From: Yponomeuta sedellus
Taxonomy: Eukaryota; Arthropoda; Insecta; Lepidoptera; Yponomeutidae
Assembly (NCBI GenBank): GCA_934045075.1
Contig: OW203731.1
Location: 14,951,062 to 15,015,061 of the forward strand
DNA: 64,000 bases
Reading direction: 5' to 3'
The position numbers and the translations under genes were made by a program. This document shows positions 19,097 through 30,050 of the stretch, in pieces; within the stretch, counting starts at the first letter, position 1; each line of letters begins with the position of its first letter. Below the pieces are notes generated by a model that was not told the origin of the DNA, did not search any database, and was given only the letters and a program-made list of their open reading frames with translations.

Positions 19097-21489
19097 TATT
19101 AGGTCAGTGTTTTTCAACCTTTTTCATGATGCGACCCCCCTGGTATGAAAAAATATTTCGCGACCCCCCGACCCTTTGCTTTTTTATTATGTATGTAGGT
19201 ATGTGTAAGTCCGAAATAGCCCTAACGGTGACAAATCGCCTAATCTGGCAACCCTTTCCTTGAAATCCTCTACGCATCGTTCGGATCGATCGCACTCGCA
19301 CTAAGTTCACTTGAAAAGCCAGGCTTAAAGTTTCATACTGTTTCGCACCATAGACACTAGAATTTCTATCTCGGCTTACCTATGTTAGAAAGGGAGAGCA
19401 ATGAGTCTATGAAAGCATTTGAAGAGTTGTAATAATTTAAAATGGATAAATTCCTGAAAAGATCAACAGAACCATCAACTTCTGGTGAGAGTAGTGGAAG
19501 TAAAACAAAGAAAAAACGTCTTTATGACGAAAATTATTTGAAATTCGGGTTTACTGTGATTAACAATAAACCGCTGTGCGTTATTTGCTTTGAAACTTTA
19601 TCAAGAGAAAGCATGAAGCCATCGAAGTTAACACGCCACCTCAACACAAAACATCCGAATGAAAAAAATAAGCCCGTGGAATTTTTTGAGAGAAAATTAC
19701 AAGCTCTGCAACATCAAAAAACTGGTATAGTACAAATGTCCAACCTAAATGAAAAAGCGTTGCTTGCTAGTTATCGAGTAGCTTTTCGTGTGGCCAAAGC
19801 AGGAAAACCTCACACTATAGCCGAAAATTTGATTTTACCAGCGGCTTTAGATATAGCAGAGATTATGTTTGGGAAACAAGAGGTGGAAAAACTCAAAAGT
19901 ATACCTCTCTCTGACAATACTATTCAACGCAGGATAAGCGATATGGCCACTGATGTTCGTGATCAAGTCATAGAAAAAATAAAGGAAAGTACTTTTGTAT
20001 CTTTGCAATTTGACGAATCCACGGACATTGCGGGTTGTGCGCAGTTTGTAGCTTTTGTGCGTTTTGAATCCAGTGAAAAAGTAATAGAAGAAATACTATT
20101 TTGCAAAGCGCTTCTCACAAATACTACAGGTCAGTGCTTGCATAACATGTTCCTTGAAGCTACGTAAGATATGAATATAGATTGGGCAAATAAATGCATT
20201 GCTATTTGCAGCGACGGAGCAAAAGCGATGACTGGTGCGAAGAGTGGATTTATTGCTAGGCTGAAAGAACAGATGCCAAACGCTTGTTGGGTGCATTGCT
20301 TTCTCCATCGCCAAGCTCTTGCAGCCAAAACCTTGCCACATGAATACAGCCAAGTTCTTAATATTATTATAAAGATTGTAAATTCTATTAAAGGAAAAGC
20401 GTTGCAGACACGATTGTTTCGGATTATTTGTGAAGATATGGGGGCACTCCACCAAAATTTACTTTACCATACAGAGGTTCGGTGGTTGTCAAAAGGCAAA
20501 GTACTGAACAGAGTTATGGAACTTCGTGCTGAACTTTTAATGTACTTACAGCAGGCCCAGTCAGAATACTCGGAATTCATTTGCGACCCGGAATTTCTTT
20601 TGAAATTAGCTTTTCTTTCTGACTTATTTGAGCATTTAAATATCTTAAATAAAAGTCTTCAAGGGAGAGATGAAAATGTCATCACTGCAAAAGACAAAAT
20701 ACATGGCTTTACCAAAAAAATTGACTTGTGGTCGTCGTCTATAAATCAAAATAACTTCGAATCATTTTCGGCGACACAATCTTTTACTGAAGAAGTCGGA
20801 TGTGAGATCAACATCAAGGCATATATACCTGGTATGAAAATGGTGTTAGACAATTTGAAAGAAGAATTGTGTCATTACTTCTCAGTGCAAGAGATATCGG
20901 AAAACACTGGGCAGAGGTGGATCTTAAATCCGTTTTTAAATGCAGCTATAAACGAGGTTAATTTGCCAACTAAGCTCAAAGAGAATCTGCTAGAATTATC
21001 TGCTGATGGAATGTTACACTTGGAATTCAAGTCCGCTAAGTTGGATAACTTTTGGTTAAGGAGAAAAACAGAATACCCGGAATTGACAACTGAGGCTTTG
21101 AAGTGTTTGATTCCATTTGCCACCTCGTACTTATGCGAGTTGACATTTTCATCAATGGCCCAAATAAAAAGTAAGCAAAGAAATCGCTTAAATTTGGAAA
21201 ACGATTTAATTCTATGTGTAGCAAATACGGATCCACGATGGGAGAAATTGATCAATCAAAAACAGGCACAACCTTCGCATTAACATGAGTCTTAGGATTT
21301 TATTTTGTGTTAATTTGTTTGTATTAGCATCGGGTCTTTTGTCGAAATTCTCTTACTTTATAAATAAATATTTTTTTAAATTAGTTTTTTTACTGAAGCA
21401 GTTCTCTCGACCTCTGGCGACCCCCCTATAGAAGCTTCGCGACCCCCCAGGGGGTCGCGACCCACAGGTTGAAAAACAATGTATTAGGT
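19097..21489 (+). mobile_element. hAT transposon with 8-bp target duplication
   Basis: The element proper is 19105-21481 (2377 bp). TATTAGGT occurs directly on both sides (19097-19104 and 21482-21489), the 8-bp target duplication of hAT elements. Terminal inverted repeats are CAGTGTTTTTCAACCT on the left and AGGTTGAAAAACAATG on the right, with one mismatch in 16. Subterminal GCGACCCCCC motifs appear twice on the left and twice on the right, plus one inverted copy. They are likely transposase binding sites (inference). It encodes one transposase, which has a single stop codon. Confidence 0.95.
19442..21283 (+). pseudogene. ZBED/SCAND3-type hAT transposase, one stop codon
   Basis: The product would cut out and reinsert the element in the nucleus. 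The start at 19442 has a favourable AAAATGG context. A BED-type zinc finger sits near the N-terminus (C46, C49, H66, H71). The RNase H-like core starts near residue 185 with SLQFDESTD, D191 being the likely first catalytic residue. The second is in CSDGAKAM (about residue 258). The C-terminal hAT dimerisation region, with TSYLCELTFSSM, supplies the likely acidic third residue. The reading frame is continuous over 614 codons except for TAA at 20165-20167 (codon 242), followed after GAT by ATG at 20171. A CAA-to-TAA transition would explain it. Full length, one lesion and a perfect target duplication point to recent activity. Confidence 0.9.
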
Positions 21490-22056
21490 AATGTAATAAC
21501 TAATAAACACATAAAATATGTTTAAAACATGCGGTCGAGTACAACTCAAAACAAGCGTAACCTCTCTCAGATAATCGTAATATGAATGAAATGTTTAATA
21601 AACAAACCAAACTATTCGTGTAAATTAAGCTAAGGATGCCTCAAAGACACTGGCTAAGATTACCCACACCAAAACCGCAAGGCAAAATGTTCTTTATGCC
21701 GCTGCAGTAGAGTCCCAGAGTCATTCTCGTCTATATGGCACCATATTAAAGTGTAGAGCGCAGGGTGTAACGAAGTCTTTGTGGGGAATACGGCTTTGTG
21801 AACTAAGTATGAAATAATGAAACGCTAAAGGCATCGAGGATCAAGGCAAATGTTAGGAAAAATAATGCTTTACTGAGTTTTACATTCATTGCTTTTTTCT
21901 GTTTACTTAATTCCAGACTCACTTACTTGATAAGTCAATGAATCCGGAATAAAGTTGATAATGCGTAGGACTTATGAGAGTTTTTAGTGCACTTTAACAG
22001 CTGAAAACAGACTTTTACCATACGAGAAACCGAGGGTAAATGTCGGACAATAAAAA
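21490..22056. other. No gene recognised
   Basis: Unannotated flank of the hAT insertion. Confidence 0.4.
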
Positions 22057-22675
22057 AAGCCGGTCTAAGGCGAGTTGGACTCACGCACCGAGGGTTCCGT
22101 ATCACCTAAGTTTTTTGTGAATATGTTACCTAAATTTTTTATCATTTATTTTTAGAAATATCTTTGCCGTTGATAGGCGGCAGTCGTTAAGCCACGTCAG
22201 AGGCCTTAGGGTGGCTTGAAAACTTCTGACAGTAAGACCAGCCACTAGTCTTGCAAACCTCCACCAATCAAGACTTGGCCCCCGTGGTGGAGTACGGCCT
22301 ATACCTACCTTCCTCAGAGAAGAGACCCTTACCCCTCAGTGAGGACATAATGGGTAGATACTGATGATCTTTAGAAATAATTAGTCCTGAATAAACTATC
22401 TATGCCCAAAACATACTACGTTTTCACGATAGAGCTTTAACAATAAAACACGTTCGTTGTATGGAAACTCCCCTTATATACATAATTTCTATTCAAATAT
22501 TATAATTTGTTAAGTAGACCGCCGTAATAACACATATTCTATGAAAATTTCAACTGACTTCCTATTACGGTCCCAAAGACAGAGAGACCAAAAACCTTTA
22601 AATGTCGTATGGACGGACAAACAGATAGCAAAGGCAGTGTAATAGGGTCCCATTACCCATGGGGTACGGAACCTT
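22057..22675 (+). repeat. Element-G copy, interrupted by Rep-C
   Basis: It starts GCCGGTCTAAGGCGAGTTGG then ACTCACGCACCGAGGGTTCC. After the Rep-C insert it resumes with ATCTATGCCCAAAACATACT, TAGACCGCCGTAATAACACA and GGACGGACAAACAGATAGC, and ends GGTCCCATTACCCATGGGGT then ACGGAACC. This is the opposite orientation to the copy at 7716-8173. No coding sequence. Confidence 0.6.
22151..22379 (+). repeat. Truncated Rep-C inside Element-G
   Basis: TTTAGAAATA at 22151-22160 and 22370-22379 is the target duplication around a 209-base 3' part of Rep-C (second subfamily). It runs GGCGGCAGTCGTTAAGCCAC to TGGGTAGATACTGATGATC. The plus-strand order with the tail at the right fits target-primed insertion with 5' truncation. 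Confidence 0.7.
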
Positions 22676-22940
22676 AAAACATAACTACCTTTATGTCACT
22701 CGTTCGCTCTGCTGCTTTGACTACAGTTAATTAGCACTACCGAATTAAGTAAACAATGTCGTGATCTTGCCCTGTGATAAGATTGTTTACATAAGCGAGC
22801 AATCAAAATTAGTTCATAAGGTACTAATAGTATGCTTGGCAACATTAAGCGTCCACTTATTATCAAATGTTACACTCGGTCAGCTCTTTCTCGGTACTTG
22901 TGACTGCCACTGCCTTTTTATTTTCTATTATTTATAGACC

Positions 22941-23414
22941 ATGGGCGGCTTGATAACTTCAGAGTGCTTAGTGCGAGTTTGACAGATCCAATCGAATAAC
23001 TTTACTACCGCGTTAATCGAGCATTGAGTAGTGAGTATGAGTAAGTTAACCGTTTGAACTGGCAAAACGCTGTCACAGTACAACTCGCACTCGCGTTTAT
23101 TCTTGTTTTGGCTGGTAACTGTTCACTTCTCAACGTAAACCATTACAACTCGCACTCAGCAATTTTAATTTCCATACTTGTCGCTAGGTGGCGCTTCCTC
23201 GATGCCATAGAAATATGAGTTTACGTTAACGCGATCGAGTAGTTAAAAAACTCGCACTAAGCACTCTGACTCTAAGGCCCGGCACTGCCTTACAATCCTC
23301 CACCAACCCGGCTTTGGTCCCCATGGTGGAGTATGGTCTAACCTTCCTGTGATGCATGAAGAGACCCGTACTCCAGCAGTGGGGACATACTCGTACAAGG
23401 GTTGATATCGATGG
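22941..23414 (+). repeat. Rep-C interrupted by a MITE
   Basis: 22941-22960 (ATGGGCGGCTTGATAACTTC) and 23268-23414 (CTAAGGCCCGGCACTGCC through AAGGGTTGATATCGATGG) are consecutive parts of Rep-C. The MITE at 22961-23267 separates them. Confidence 0.65.
22961..23267. mobile_element. Small TIR element with AACTCGCACT repeats
   Basis: AGAGTGCTTAGTGCGAGTTT at 22961-22980 faces AACTCGCACTAAGCACTCT at 23249-23267, a near-perfect 19-base inverted terminal repeat. ACTCGCACT recurs inside (about 23081 and 23149). Length is 307 bp with no ORF. Because it sits in Rep-C, the empty site can be inferred from the other Rep-C copies. Confidence 0.75.
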
Positions 23415-23639
23415 ATCGATTTATAGACCAAAATGCAAAATTGTTTAGGACTTAGGAGGCTAATCAATCTCATTACGAGGGGCTTTACAACAAAAAAAAG
23501 AAGTTGCTCAGTAAGTAACTGGTCGGACTTTTCCTACGAAATATGAAGGAAGTGATTCCAAAATCGAGTTAATAACTCAAGAGTGTCCATACTACGTTTG
23601 TGTAGGAATTTCTCAAGGGAATTGCTCGCCATGTCAGAT

Positions 23640-23725
23640 TGCTATGACACTTTGCCAATACGATTAGAGAGTAACTGTGAAGGAGGCCTATGTCCTGCAG
23701 TAGGCATCAAATAGTCGATGATGAT
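23640..23725 (+). repeat. RTE LINE 3' end fragment
   Basis: GAAGGAGGCCTATGTCCTGC, AGTAGGCATCAAATAGTCGA and a (TGA)n tail. Only the last codons and tail of an RTE element remain. Confidence 0.5.
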
Positions 23726-24166
23726 GATTATTATTAATTAAATTAATAATGCTTAGTGCTAACAAAAGTTTTACTCCTTAATGTATACAGGACCCTTCTG
23801 AAGTACATTTCAAAATCCGTATTAAGGCAATTCCAGCGCATGCCTAGCACTACTACGTGAACACAAGCATGGTAATTCCAATCCAAACTATTTCAATGGA
23901 GATGCAAACGAGGCCAAACTGAGCATTCGCCAAAGTCATTAGCAAGTTTCTAGAGAAAAGCAAGTTTCCCACGCGAGTAGGTTTTTTTCTCGACTCTACG
24001 GAGTGAGTTGTTGAGATCGTAATTGGTTGATTAGGATGATAGTTCGGATGTTAGTTCTCATTATATCCACGTCAACAACTGTTGGGTACCAATACAATTA
24101 TACCAATCTATGGTACTCTAATGAAACATAATATGATTGAAGTTACATAATGTAGGTACGTTACGT
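23726..24166. other. No gene recognised
   Basis: Unannotated sequence. Confidence 0.4.
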
Positions 24167-24255
24167 TAATTTGTGAAGTCTTTGTAGCAATACCACTCCC
24201 TGACTGTGGAGGAACACCTCGGGAGGAAAACTGAGTGTCATCACTGAAGTATTTA
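24167..24255 (+). repeat. SINE-B middle fragment
   Basis: GTAGCAATACCACTCCCTGA and CTGTGGAGGAACACCTCGGG match the SINE-B segment just after its head; diverged. Confidence 0.45.
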
Positions 24256-24297
24256 CATTCCAGTTTGGTTGCAAAGTAAATAAATTAATAAATAAAA

Positions 24298-24530
24298 TAT
24301 TCATGGACATATTACACAGATCTCGTTAGCCCTATACTAAGTACAACTAAATGACTTGTGTTGTAGGTGCTAACTCGAGGATAGATTTAATACAATAAAT
24401 ACATAGATAACATCCAAGACCCGAGATAAACTAGAAAAGTTTGTTTCCTAGTTTGACCCGGCCGGAGATCGAACCCGAGACCTTCGGTTTTACAGTCAGC
24501 GTGCCAAACCGCTGCGCCACTGAGGCCGAA
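24298..24530 (-). repeat. SINE-D copy 1
   Basis: On the minus strand the head reads CGGCCTCAGTGGCGCAGCGG then GGTCTCGGGTTCGATCTCCG, with A-box and B-box like segments. The body follows (TTTCTAGTTTATCTCGGGTC, GAGTTAGCACCTACAACACA) and ends near CCATGAATA. The copy at 59565-59793 is about 90 percent identical over the full length and in the same orientation. Confidence 0.7.
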
Positions 24531-24717
24531 GTCGTCCTTAACGTCATTGATAAGAGGATAAGTATGTTAAGGTTGATGTACTGTGCAACGTCTGTCTGCC
24601 TGTTTGTATATATATATATTCATTTTAGACATCATGTTTTATACAGACATTTACTGCTTAAGACCTACACAATCGATATCTAAATAGAAATAGTGTAGAG
24701 TTTTTTTTCATAACAAC

Positions 24718-24905
24718 CGGGTTCGATTCCCGAAAAGAGTACAGATGTTTTTTAAAATGTATGAATGCAGTTTTTCTTGTTATCAAAATCGATATCATGG
24801 TTCCTCAGAACAGATCTTCGTATGTCTTATAGTTTCAGACTTTCCCATACTGACCGATTTGAATGAGACACCCTGTATAGAAGTGAATCGTGGTGTGAAT
24901 TGGAC
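24718..24905 (+). repeat. Possible tRNA-derived SINE remnant
   Basis: ACCGGGTTCGATTCCCGAAA looks like a T-arm with B box, followed by a body that ends GAGACACCCTGTATAG. There is no second copy in this window, so the family is not confirmed. Confidence 0.3.
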
Positions 24906-24959
24906 CCCTAATCCAAAGCATCCTGGTTTAAATAGGAGAATACACACATTTGCTGAATA

Positions 24960-25329
24960 AGTACACATGTACTGATACTGTGTGCTGATTCCGTACCAGC
25001 ACAAATTATCTATACATCCTCACACAAATTACCTATACGGTTTTTTTTACCTTGGTGTGCGTTAACGACTTAAACTTGTCCAGTTCTTTAAAGCGATCGC
25101 CCACAGCGCTTTAAAACTCGGTCCAAACCCGATTCCTGCACGTTTATGCGTCGCTTCTGTAAAAATGGCATACTTAATTATGCTATGTTGCAATGCCTTC
25201 GCAGCGCTTCTCTAAAATGTCGTAGAACATGAATTAAAGTTAAAAAGCATTTGAAAAAGTTTAATTAAAAAAAAATATATTATTTATGTTATTTCAGAAA
25301 TTATTTACTTTAAGTCAAGAGAATTGTTG
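24960..25329. other. No gene recognised
   Basis: Unannotated sequence. Confidence 0.4.
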
Positions 25330-25440
25330 CACACCTGTAATTGGATGTTAGACTAGAACATAATTATCTACACAATGCTATTCTAAGTGATGTATCTAAC
25401 ATCTGTTGGTTGTGTCTAATAAATAGATAAATAAATAAAG
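25330..25440 (+). repeat. LINE-like 3' end
   Basis: AGTGATGTATCTAACATCTG, GTTGTGTCTAATAAATAGAT and (AAATAAAT)n: a transcript-end-like segment with AATAAA and a short-repeat tail. Coding part absent. Confidence 0.4.
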
Positions 25441-25540
25441 TGCGTATGAAAGTCGTCTTGGGCGACGCATGGCGCTAAGATTGTATACAAAGTGATAGAC
25501 TTCAAAGCAGGTTTTGGACTACCATTATGGCGGTTCTTAA

Positions 25541-25742
25541 ACGGAGTTTACACGTTCAGTCTGGCGTCAGTTCAGACCGTGACCTTGATCAAGCTCGGAT
25601 TGTTGCCAGACTGATGAAGCAACAAAATATTCGAATATCCGTAATTCTGGTCCATCAGTCCACTGAATAGACAATGAGTCTGCCGTCAGTCTAACCAGAC
25701 TGATGGAATTGACTGACGCCAGACTGAACGTGTAAACTCCGT
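25541..25742. mobile_element. MITE with 31-bp inverted ends
   Basis: ACGGAGTTTACACGTTCAGT then CTGGCGTCAGT (25541-25571) is inverted at the right as ACTGACGCCAG then ACTGAACGTGTAAACTCCGT (ending 25742). The 202-bp element has no ORF. The interior repeats the CAGACTGATGG and CAGTCTGG words, so it can fold almost end to end. The target duplication is short or lost. Confidence 0.85.
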
Positions 25743-26720
25743 CTTACGCCTCCAGCCACGATTTTTCTGTCACTATTAATTGAGAGATGTCCCCAAATCA
25801 CTGCATCAAATCTTGTTAGTATGTTTCGTGTAACTTCCTTATTTCTTTCGTTTTATTTGGACCAGAGACGTCTGTCTGTTTTCTGTTCGGTCAAGTTCTT
25901 TTAATGGCGTCATTCATTGAAATCAATCAGCTGTTCTTGATAAAAGCTTCCGAGTTGAACATGTGTTTTTGTTATTTTAGTTTTATCTCTCTTTATGGCA
26001 TCTCTGATGCGATACGACGTGGTAAGTGTTATTGTTGGATGTTAAGGAATTTATTCGTTATCATTCCAAGTAAAATTTACTCAGCTTCTTATAACTTATC
26101 ACCACTGAATTCTTCTGAATCTTTATAGCAGTGGCTATGTACAGATTTTTTTAAGATAGCATTTTGTTTTTGGCTATGTTTCGATAGAAATGATCTTAAT
26201 TTAAACGATCAATGCGGACCGTAATGTAATTATTAATAAAAATGGCATCGGTTTAGACTACTACTTTTTCTCTGTTGATCCTTTACTACAGAACCATTCT
26301 TTTTAAAGGTCAGAACTAAAGAGGTTAAGGCTTTTGTGTATAAAAATGTCCACAAAACCACAGCTGTAATCTACCATGTAATTCATATGCTATCGACTTC
26401 TTCAATCTATAGCCGACTAATGCCCGTTGGAGTGCTATCAACTATACCAACCTTAATCACGGGAAGGGTTATTCTATTTAGGTATTTTGATTGCTCACGA
26501 TCAAGAAGACGAGACAAATCGCCCAGTTCTGAACTATTTACGCTGTCCACCGCCTCTTCGCTCTTCATTTTATTAGCGTCTGAACTCTGATCTATATCAA
26601 TCTGTCTACTGGTCTACGACGGACCTAAAATAGCTCCGTAAATGGGATTGAACAGAAAGCTAGCTTTGGCATGATGTGGCATCAAACTACAATATGAACA
26701 TTTCTGGTTACCACGACACA
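25743..26720. other. No gene recognised
   Basis: Apparently unique AT-rich sequence. Frames of 74-84 codons have no motifs. Confidence 0.4.
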
Positions 26721-26785
26721 AGTTATCCTAGTGTGAGGCCAAAAGCAATGTATGTGCCTGTATGTAAATGTTATATTATTATTAT
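26721..26785 (+). repeat. Two-copy dispersed repeat, copy 2
   Basis: GTTATCCTAGTGTGAGGCCA, AAAGCAATGTATGTGCCTGT and ATGTAAATGTTAT match 15386-15463. Confidence 0.5.
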
Positions 26786-27206
26786 ATTTTTAAATATGTT
26801 TTGTATATTCTTAACACATTTCTACAAATGCGTTACGATAATTTTCAATTTAAAAAATCCCTTGTTCAAAACATCCAGACAACGGGTGGTGGGAGGTAAG
26901 GTTAGTTCTGTAAAGCAGGTAAAAAACTAATTTCCTACGGAACCCTACACTGCACGTGACCGGTTTTATGCAGATCGCTTACGCAAAAAGTGTCAGACCA
27001 ATCTGACAATCATGTTAATAGTGATTTTTTGGATCCAGATCTTTTTAAAAATTATGTGTAACAATGATGTATGTTTGATTTTTTGTCGGTGGCACTAGTG
27101 TTACTGTATGGAGCCCACTGATGACGTTTTAACTTTTCATCTACGAGTATATCATGTCACAGTCTATGTTAATAAACGTAAGAGAGCAACGCTAAGACTG
27201 TTTTAA

Positions 27207-27386
27207 AATTAACAGTTGGAAACAGTTGGAGTCGCCCATTAGCTCAGTTGGAAAGAGCGCTGGCACGGATAGCCAGAGGTTGCGGGTTCGGATCTCGGCA
27301 TAGGTGGAATTTTTAGCCTCTAAATAGGTTTTAAAATTGGCCATAGCACGGGTTAGTGCATTAAAAAGAATATAATTAACAGTTGG
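27207..27386 (+). repeat. SINE-A copy with target duplication
   Basis: AATTAACAGTTGG at 27207-27219 and 27374-27386 flanks a plus-strand SINE-A. The head (GTCGCCCATTAGCTCAGTTG, GGTTGCGGGTTCGGATCTCG) starts at about 27230. It is followed by GCCTCTAAATAGGTTTTAAA and GCACGGGTTAGTGCATTAAA. An 11-base extra piece, AAACAGTTGGA, lies between the left duplication and the head. Confidence 0.8.
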
Positions 27387-27496
27387 TTCATACATTCGCT
27401 AAAGCTATTAAAGTATAGAATGGAGCAGCTAAGTATATTTTATAGTTTTAAAAAACCTTAAAAAATATATAGGAAAGTTTTTCTATAATCAAATTT

Positions 27497-27680
27497 GTTT
27501 GCGTCGCTGGATTGAAACTCACTAAAATTCCACAAAATCTCTCTGACACCTTGTATAATTTCAATGCTATAAAATACCTGTATATGAAACTGTTTCTATC
27601 ATAAAAGTTGTTTGCGTTGGTGGCTCTATAAACTCAATAAAATTCTACAGAATTTTTCTGACACCTGGTATAATTTCAAT
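27497..27680 (+). repeat. Two-unit tandem repeat, period 113
   Basis: GTTTGCGTCGCTGG, then ACTCACTAAAATTCCACAAA and TCTGACACCTTGTATAATTT, recurs from 27610 with several substitutions. It is an old local duplication. Confidence 0.75.
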
Positions 27681-28019
27681 GGCTTATGAGCGAGCATCTA
27701 TCGGCACATCTGTTATTGTTGTGCTATCTTTAGCCAGAAATAGAGCTGTGAAATCTGATGACTAACTTCACTCAGTGATTCAGCGGCTTTCTCCTAACCC
27801 ATCCTTCAAAACTATAGAATACGGGTGGTCGTCTAACGATTGTGTATAAACGCAGTTTAAAATAGCTTGCACTACAATGGACTTTGTCCACTTTGTATGG
27901 GCGATTTGGCCAAACGTGAACAGTCAATTGAATTAAAATTAAGTAGTAGGTTTTGTAGTATGAGTTAGTAAGAACCCAGTAATTAATTTGATTACAGTAA
28001 TTAATTTGCATCAATTGCA

Positions 28020-28079
28020 ACACCTTGCAGCAAAAAACTTGCAATGCACGTGAATTGCAAGTTTTTTGCTGCAAGGTGT
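28020..28079. repeat. Perfect 26-bp hairpin
   Basis: 28020-28045 (ACACCTTGCAGCAAAAAACT then TGCAAT) is the perfect reverse complement of 28054-28079, with loop GCACGTGA. It lies in otherwise unannotated DNA. Confidence 0.95.
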
Positions 28080-28711
28080 CCTATGATTTGCTTGCTTTAT
28101 TTAAATAGTAATAAAACAAACAATATTCACGAGAATCAAAGAAACAGCAAAAACAATGAATTAATGAATCGTTTTGTTTTAGCCGGTGACATTTTTTTTT
28201 TCTAGTGTTGCCATACATAAATAGTTTACCCTCAAATCCAGATTTCTTTTAATAATTTTATCACACCAATAATTGAATATGACACATCTAGCAAGTATTG
28301 TAATACCGTTGCATTAGTTTTTACCCAAATAATACTAAAACGCGATGCATTAGAGACTCCAAATTGTTTTCTGTGCTATTCGTAATTAATTCATTTCTTT
28401 AAATTGCAACACCGAAATAAAAATCAAGGCTGGTTGACAGAATAAAGACTGGATTTCAGATAAAATTCTTATTAGTTTGCAACTATTTTAAATGTCGATT
28501 GATACAACGAGATAAGCAAAAATATTCGTTTTGAAATTAATTATAATCAGGGGTTATTTCGATTTTTCTCTTACATTCTGTCCACGTATAGCCCAAAATG
28601 GGCATTGTCCTTTTAAATAGTAACAATTACCAATTCATCTTTGAAATTGCGGTTTTTAACTTTGATTAATTTTAACTTTCTGAACGTAAATATCCTGAGA
28701 AAATCTGGTGT
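28080..28711. other. No gene recognised
   Basis: AT-rich, apparently unique sequence. Confidence 0.4.
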
Positions 28712-28832
28712 TCAAATACCTCAGCGCTTAAAATTATCAATCCGCGATGGGCACGCTTGTTAATTAAGCCCATACTCTCTCTCTCTCTCTCAGAGAAACC
28801 CTGTGCCCTGCAGTGGGACGTTTTAGGTTACG
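28712..28832 (+). repeat. SINE-B 3' half
   Basis: GTTCAAATACCTCAGCGCTT, CAATCCGCGATGGGCACGCT, a (CT)n run and CTGTGCCCTGCAGTGGGACG. Sense orientation, 5'-truncated, ending in an A-rich stretch. Confidence 0.6.
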
Positions 28833-29688
28833 TAAAAAAAATTTGAATTCTCTGTCACCAAATAATAATTGAAAATATTCTCCACAACAAAAACGAACCA
28901 TAATAAAAATTGAGCTATCAAGACACCTTTGATCACTTGTTGAGTTTACAGAACGTGTTTAGACATGGAAGTGACAGAATAAAATAGGTAGTCAGTTAGA
29001 CTTTTCTACATTGTTACATTATAACCCCTACCCAATTCCCAATGGATCATTACCATTATCCCTACAATAATTGATATTATTGCTAAACAAAAACTATTCT
29101 TCAAAGAACTTGCGTCGCGCCTCATTGACACGAACAGACTCCAGGGCTGGCTAATTGTTTACTGCTATTATTCTATGTCTTCATATGTGATGCTTCGCCT
29201 ACGTTTGTGGGTCTTATGAAAATAAATCATTATGTATCTAACAATATTTACAGTGCACAGAAGCATTTATAAAATGGAACCATTCAAAATTACCCTTTAG
29301 CATTATTTTACTAGAATGACACAAAAAAAGGTAATCTAATAGTGACTATAAGCATTTCCTTGGATCGGGTGACAATGTCACACTTATGTTGTCAACTAAA
29401 ATTTATGTTCTCACTTTAGTAGTTTTAATGATCACCTATTAAACATTCAGACCATTACGACAGAAAAGAGGCGCCCAAAGTTAGCCATTTGTCAAAATGA
29501 TGGGAAGTGACCGACGTAAATTTGAATTCCATGCACGTGATGCGTGGCACTAAACCTGTTATTCAATGAAACGAGAGTTCTGGTACCATTTGTTTGTTAT
29601 AATTTAGAAGACCGAATGAATTTTTGTTTAACGAAGCTCCAATATTATTAAGAACTAGCAGTGCCCGTGATATCCATTCTACATGTAA
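28833..29688. other. No gene recognised
   Basis: Apparently unique sequence with no recognisable coding or repeat signal. Confidence 0.4.
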
Positions 29689-30050
29689 TATCAACCCTTC
29701 GCAAGTTCCCACTGTAGGGGCCCGGGTCTCTTCCCTTAGGAAGGTATAGGCTGTACTCCACCACGAGGGCCAAGTCCGGATTGATGGAGGCTTGCAAGAC
29801 TAGTGGCTGGTCTTACTGTCAGAAGTTATCAATCCGCCGTAAGGGCTCTGACTTGGCTTAACAACTGCCATCTATCGACGGCAGCCGGCATCAAATGCTT
29901 AACGTGCCTTTCAAAACACGGAGCCACTTGGAAAAATGCCACTAGCGTTAGTCATAGACGGTCACCTGTCCATGCACTAAACGCGCCCTATGTTGCTTAA
30001 CCTTCGTGATCGTTTAAGATCACTCAGCAAGCCGGAGCTACGAGCGATTC
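29689..30050 (-). repeat. Rep-C, second subfamily, near full length
   Basis: On the minus strand it starts GAATCGCTCGTAGCTCCGGC, has GAGTGATCTTAAACGATCAC in place of the subfamily-one hairpin, then ATGGCAGTTGTTAAGCCAAG, and ends CGAAGGGTTGATA. The closest relative here is 53547-53893. Confidence 0.65.

Noticed and set aside
20096..20455. 119-codon minus-strand ORF
   Set aside because: Also antisense to the transposase, spanning its stop codon.
20875..21255. 126-codon minus-strand ORF
   Set aside because: Shadow of the hAT transposase on the opposite strand.
26336..26590. 84-codon ORF
   Set aside because: No motif or homologue recognised; length is ordinary for random AT-rich sequence.
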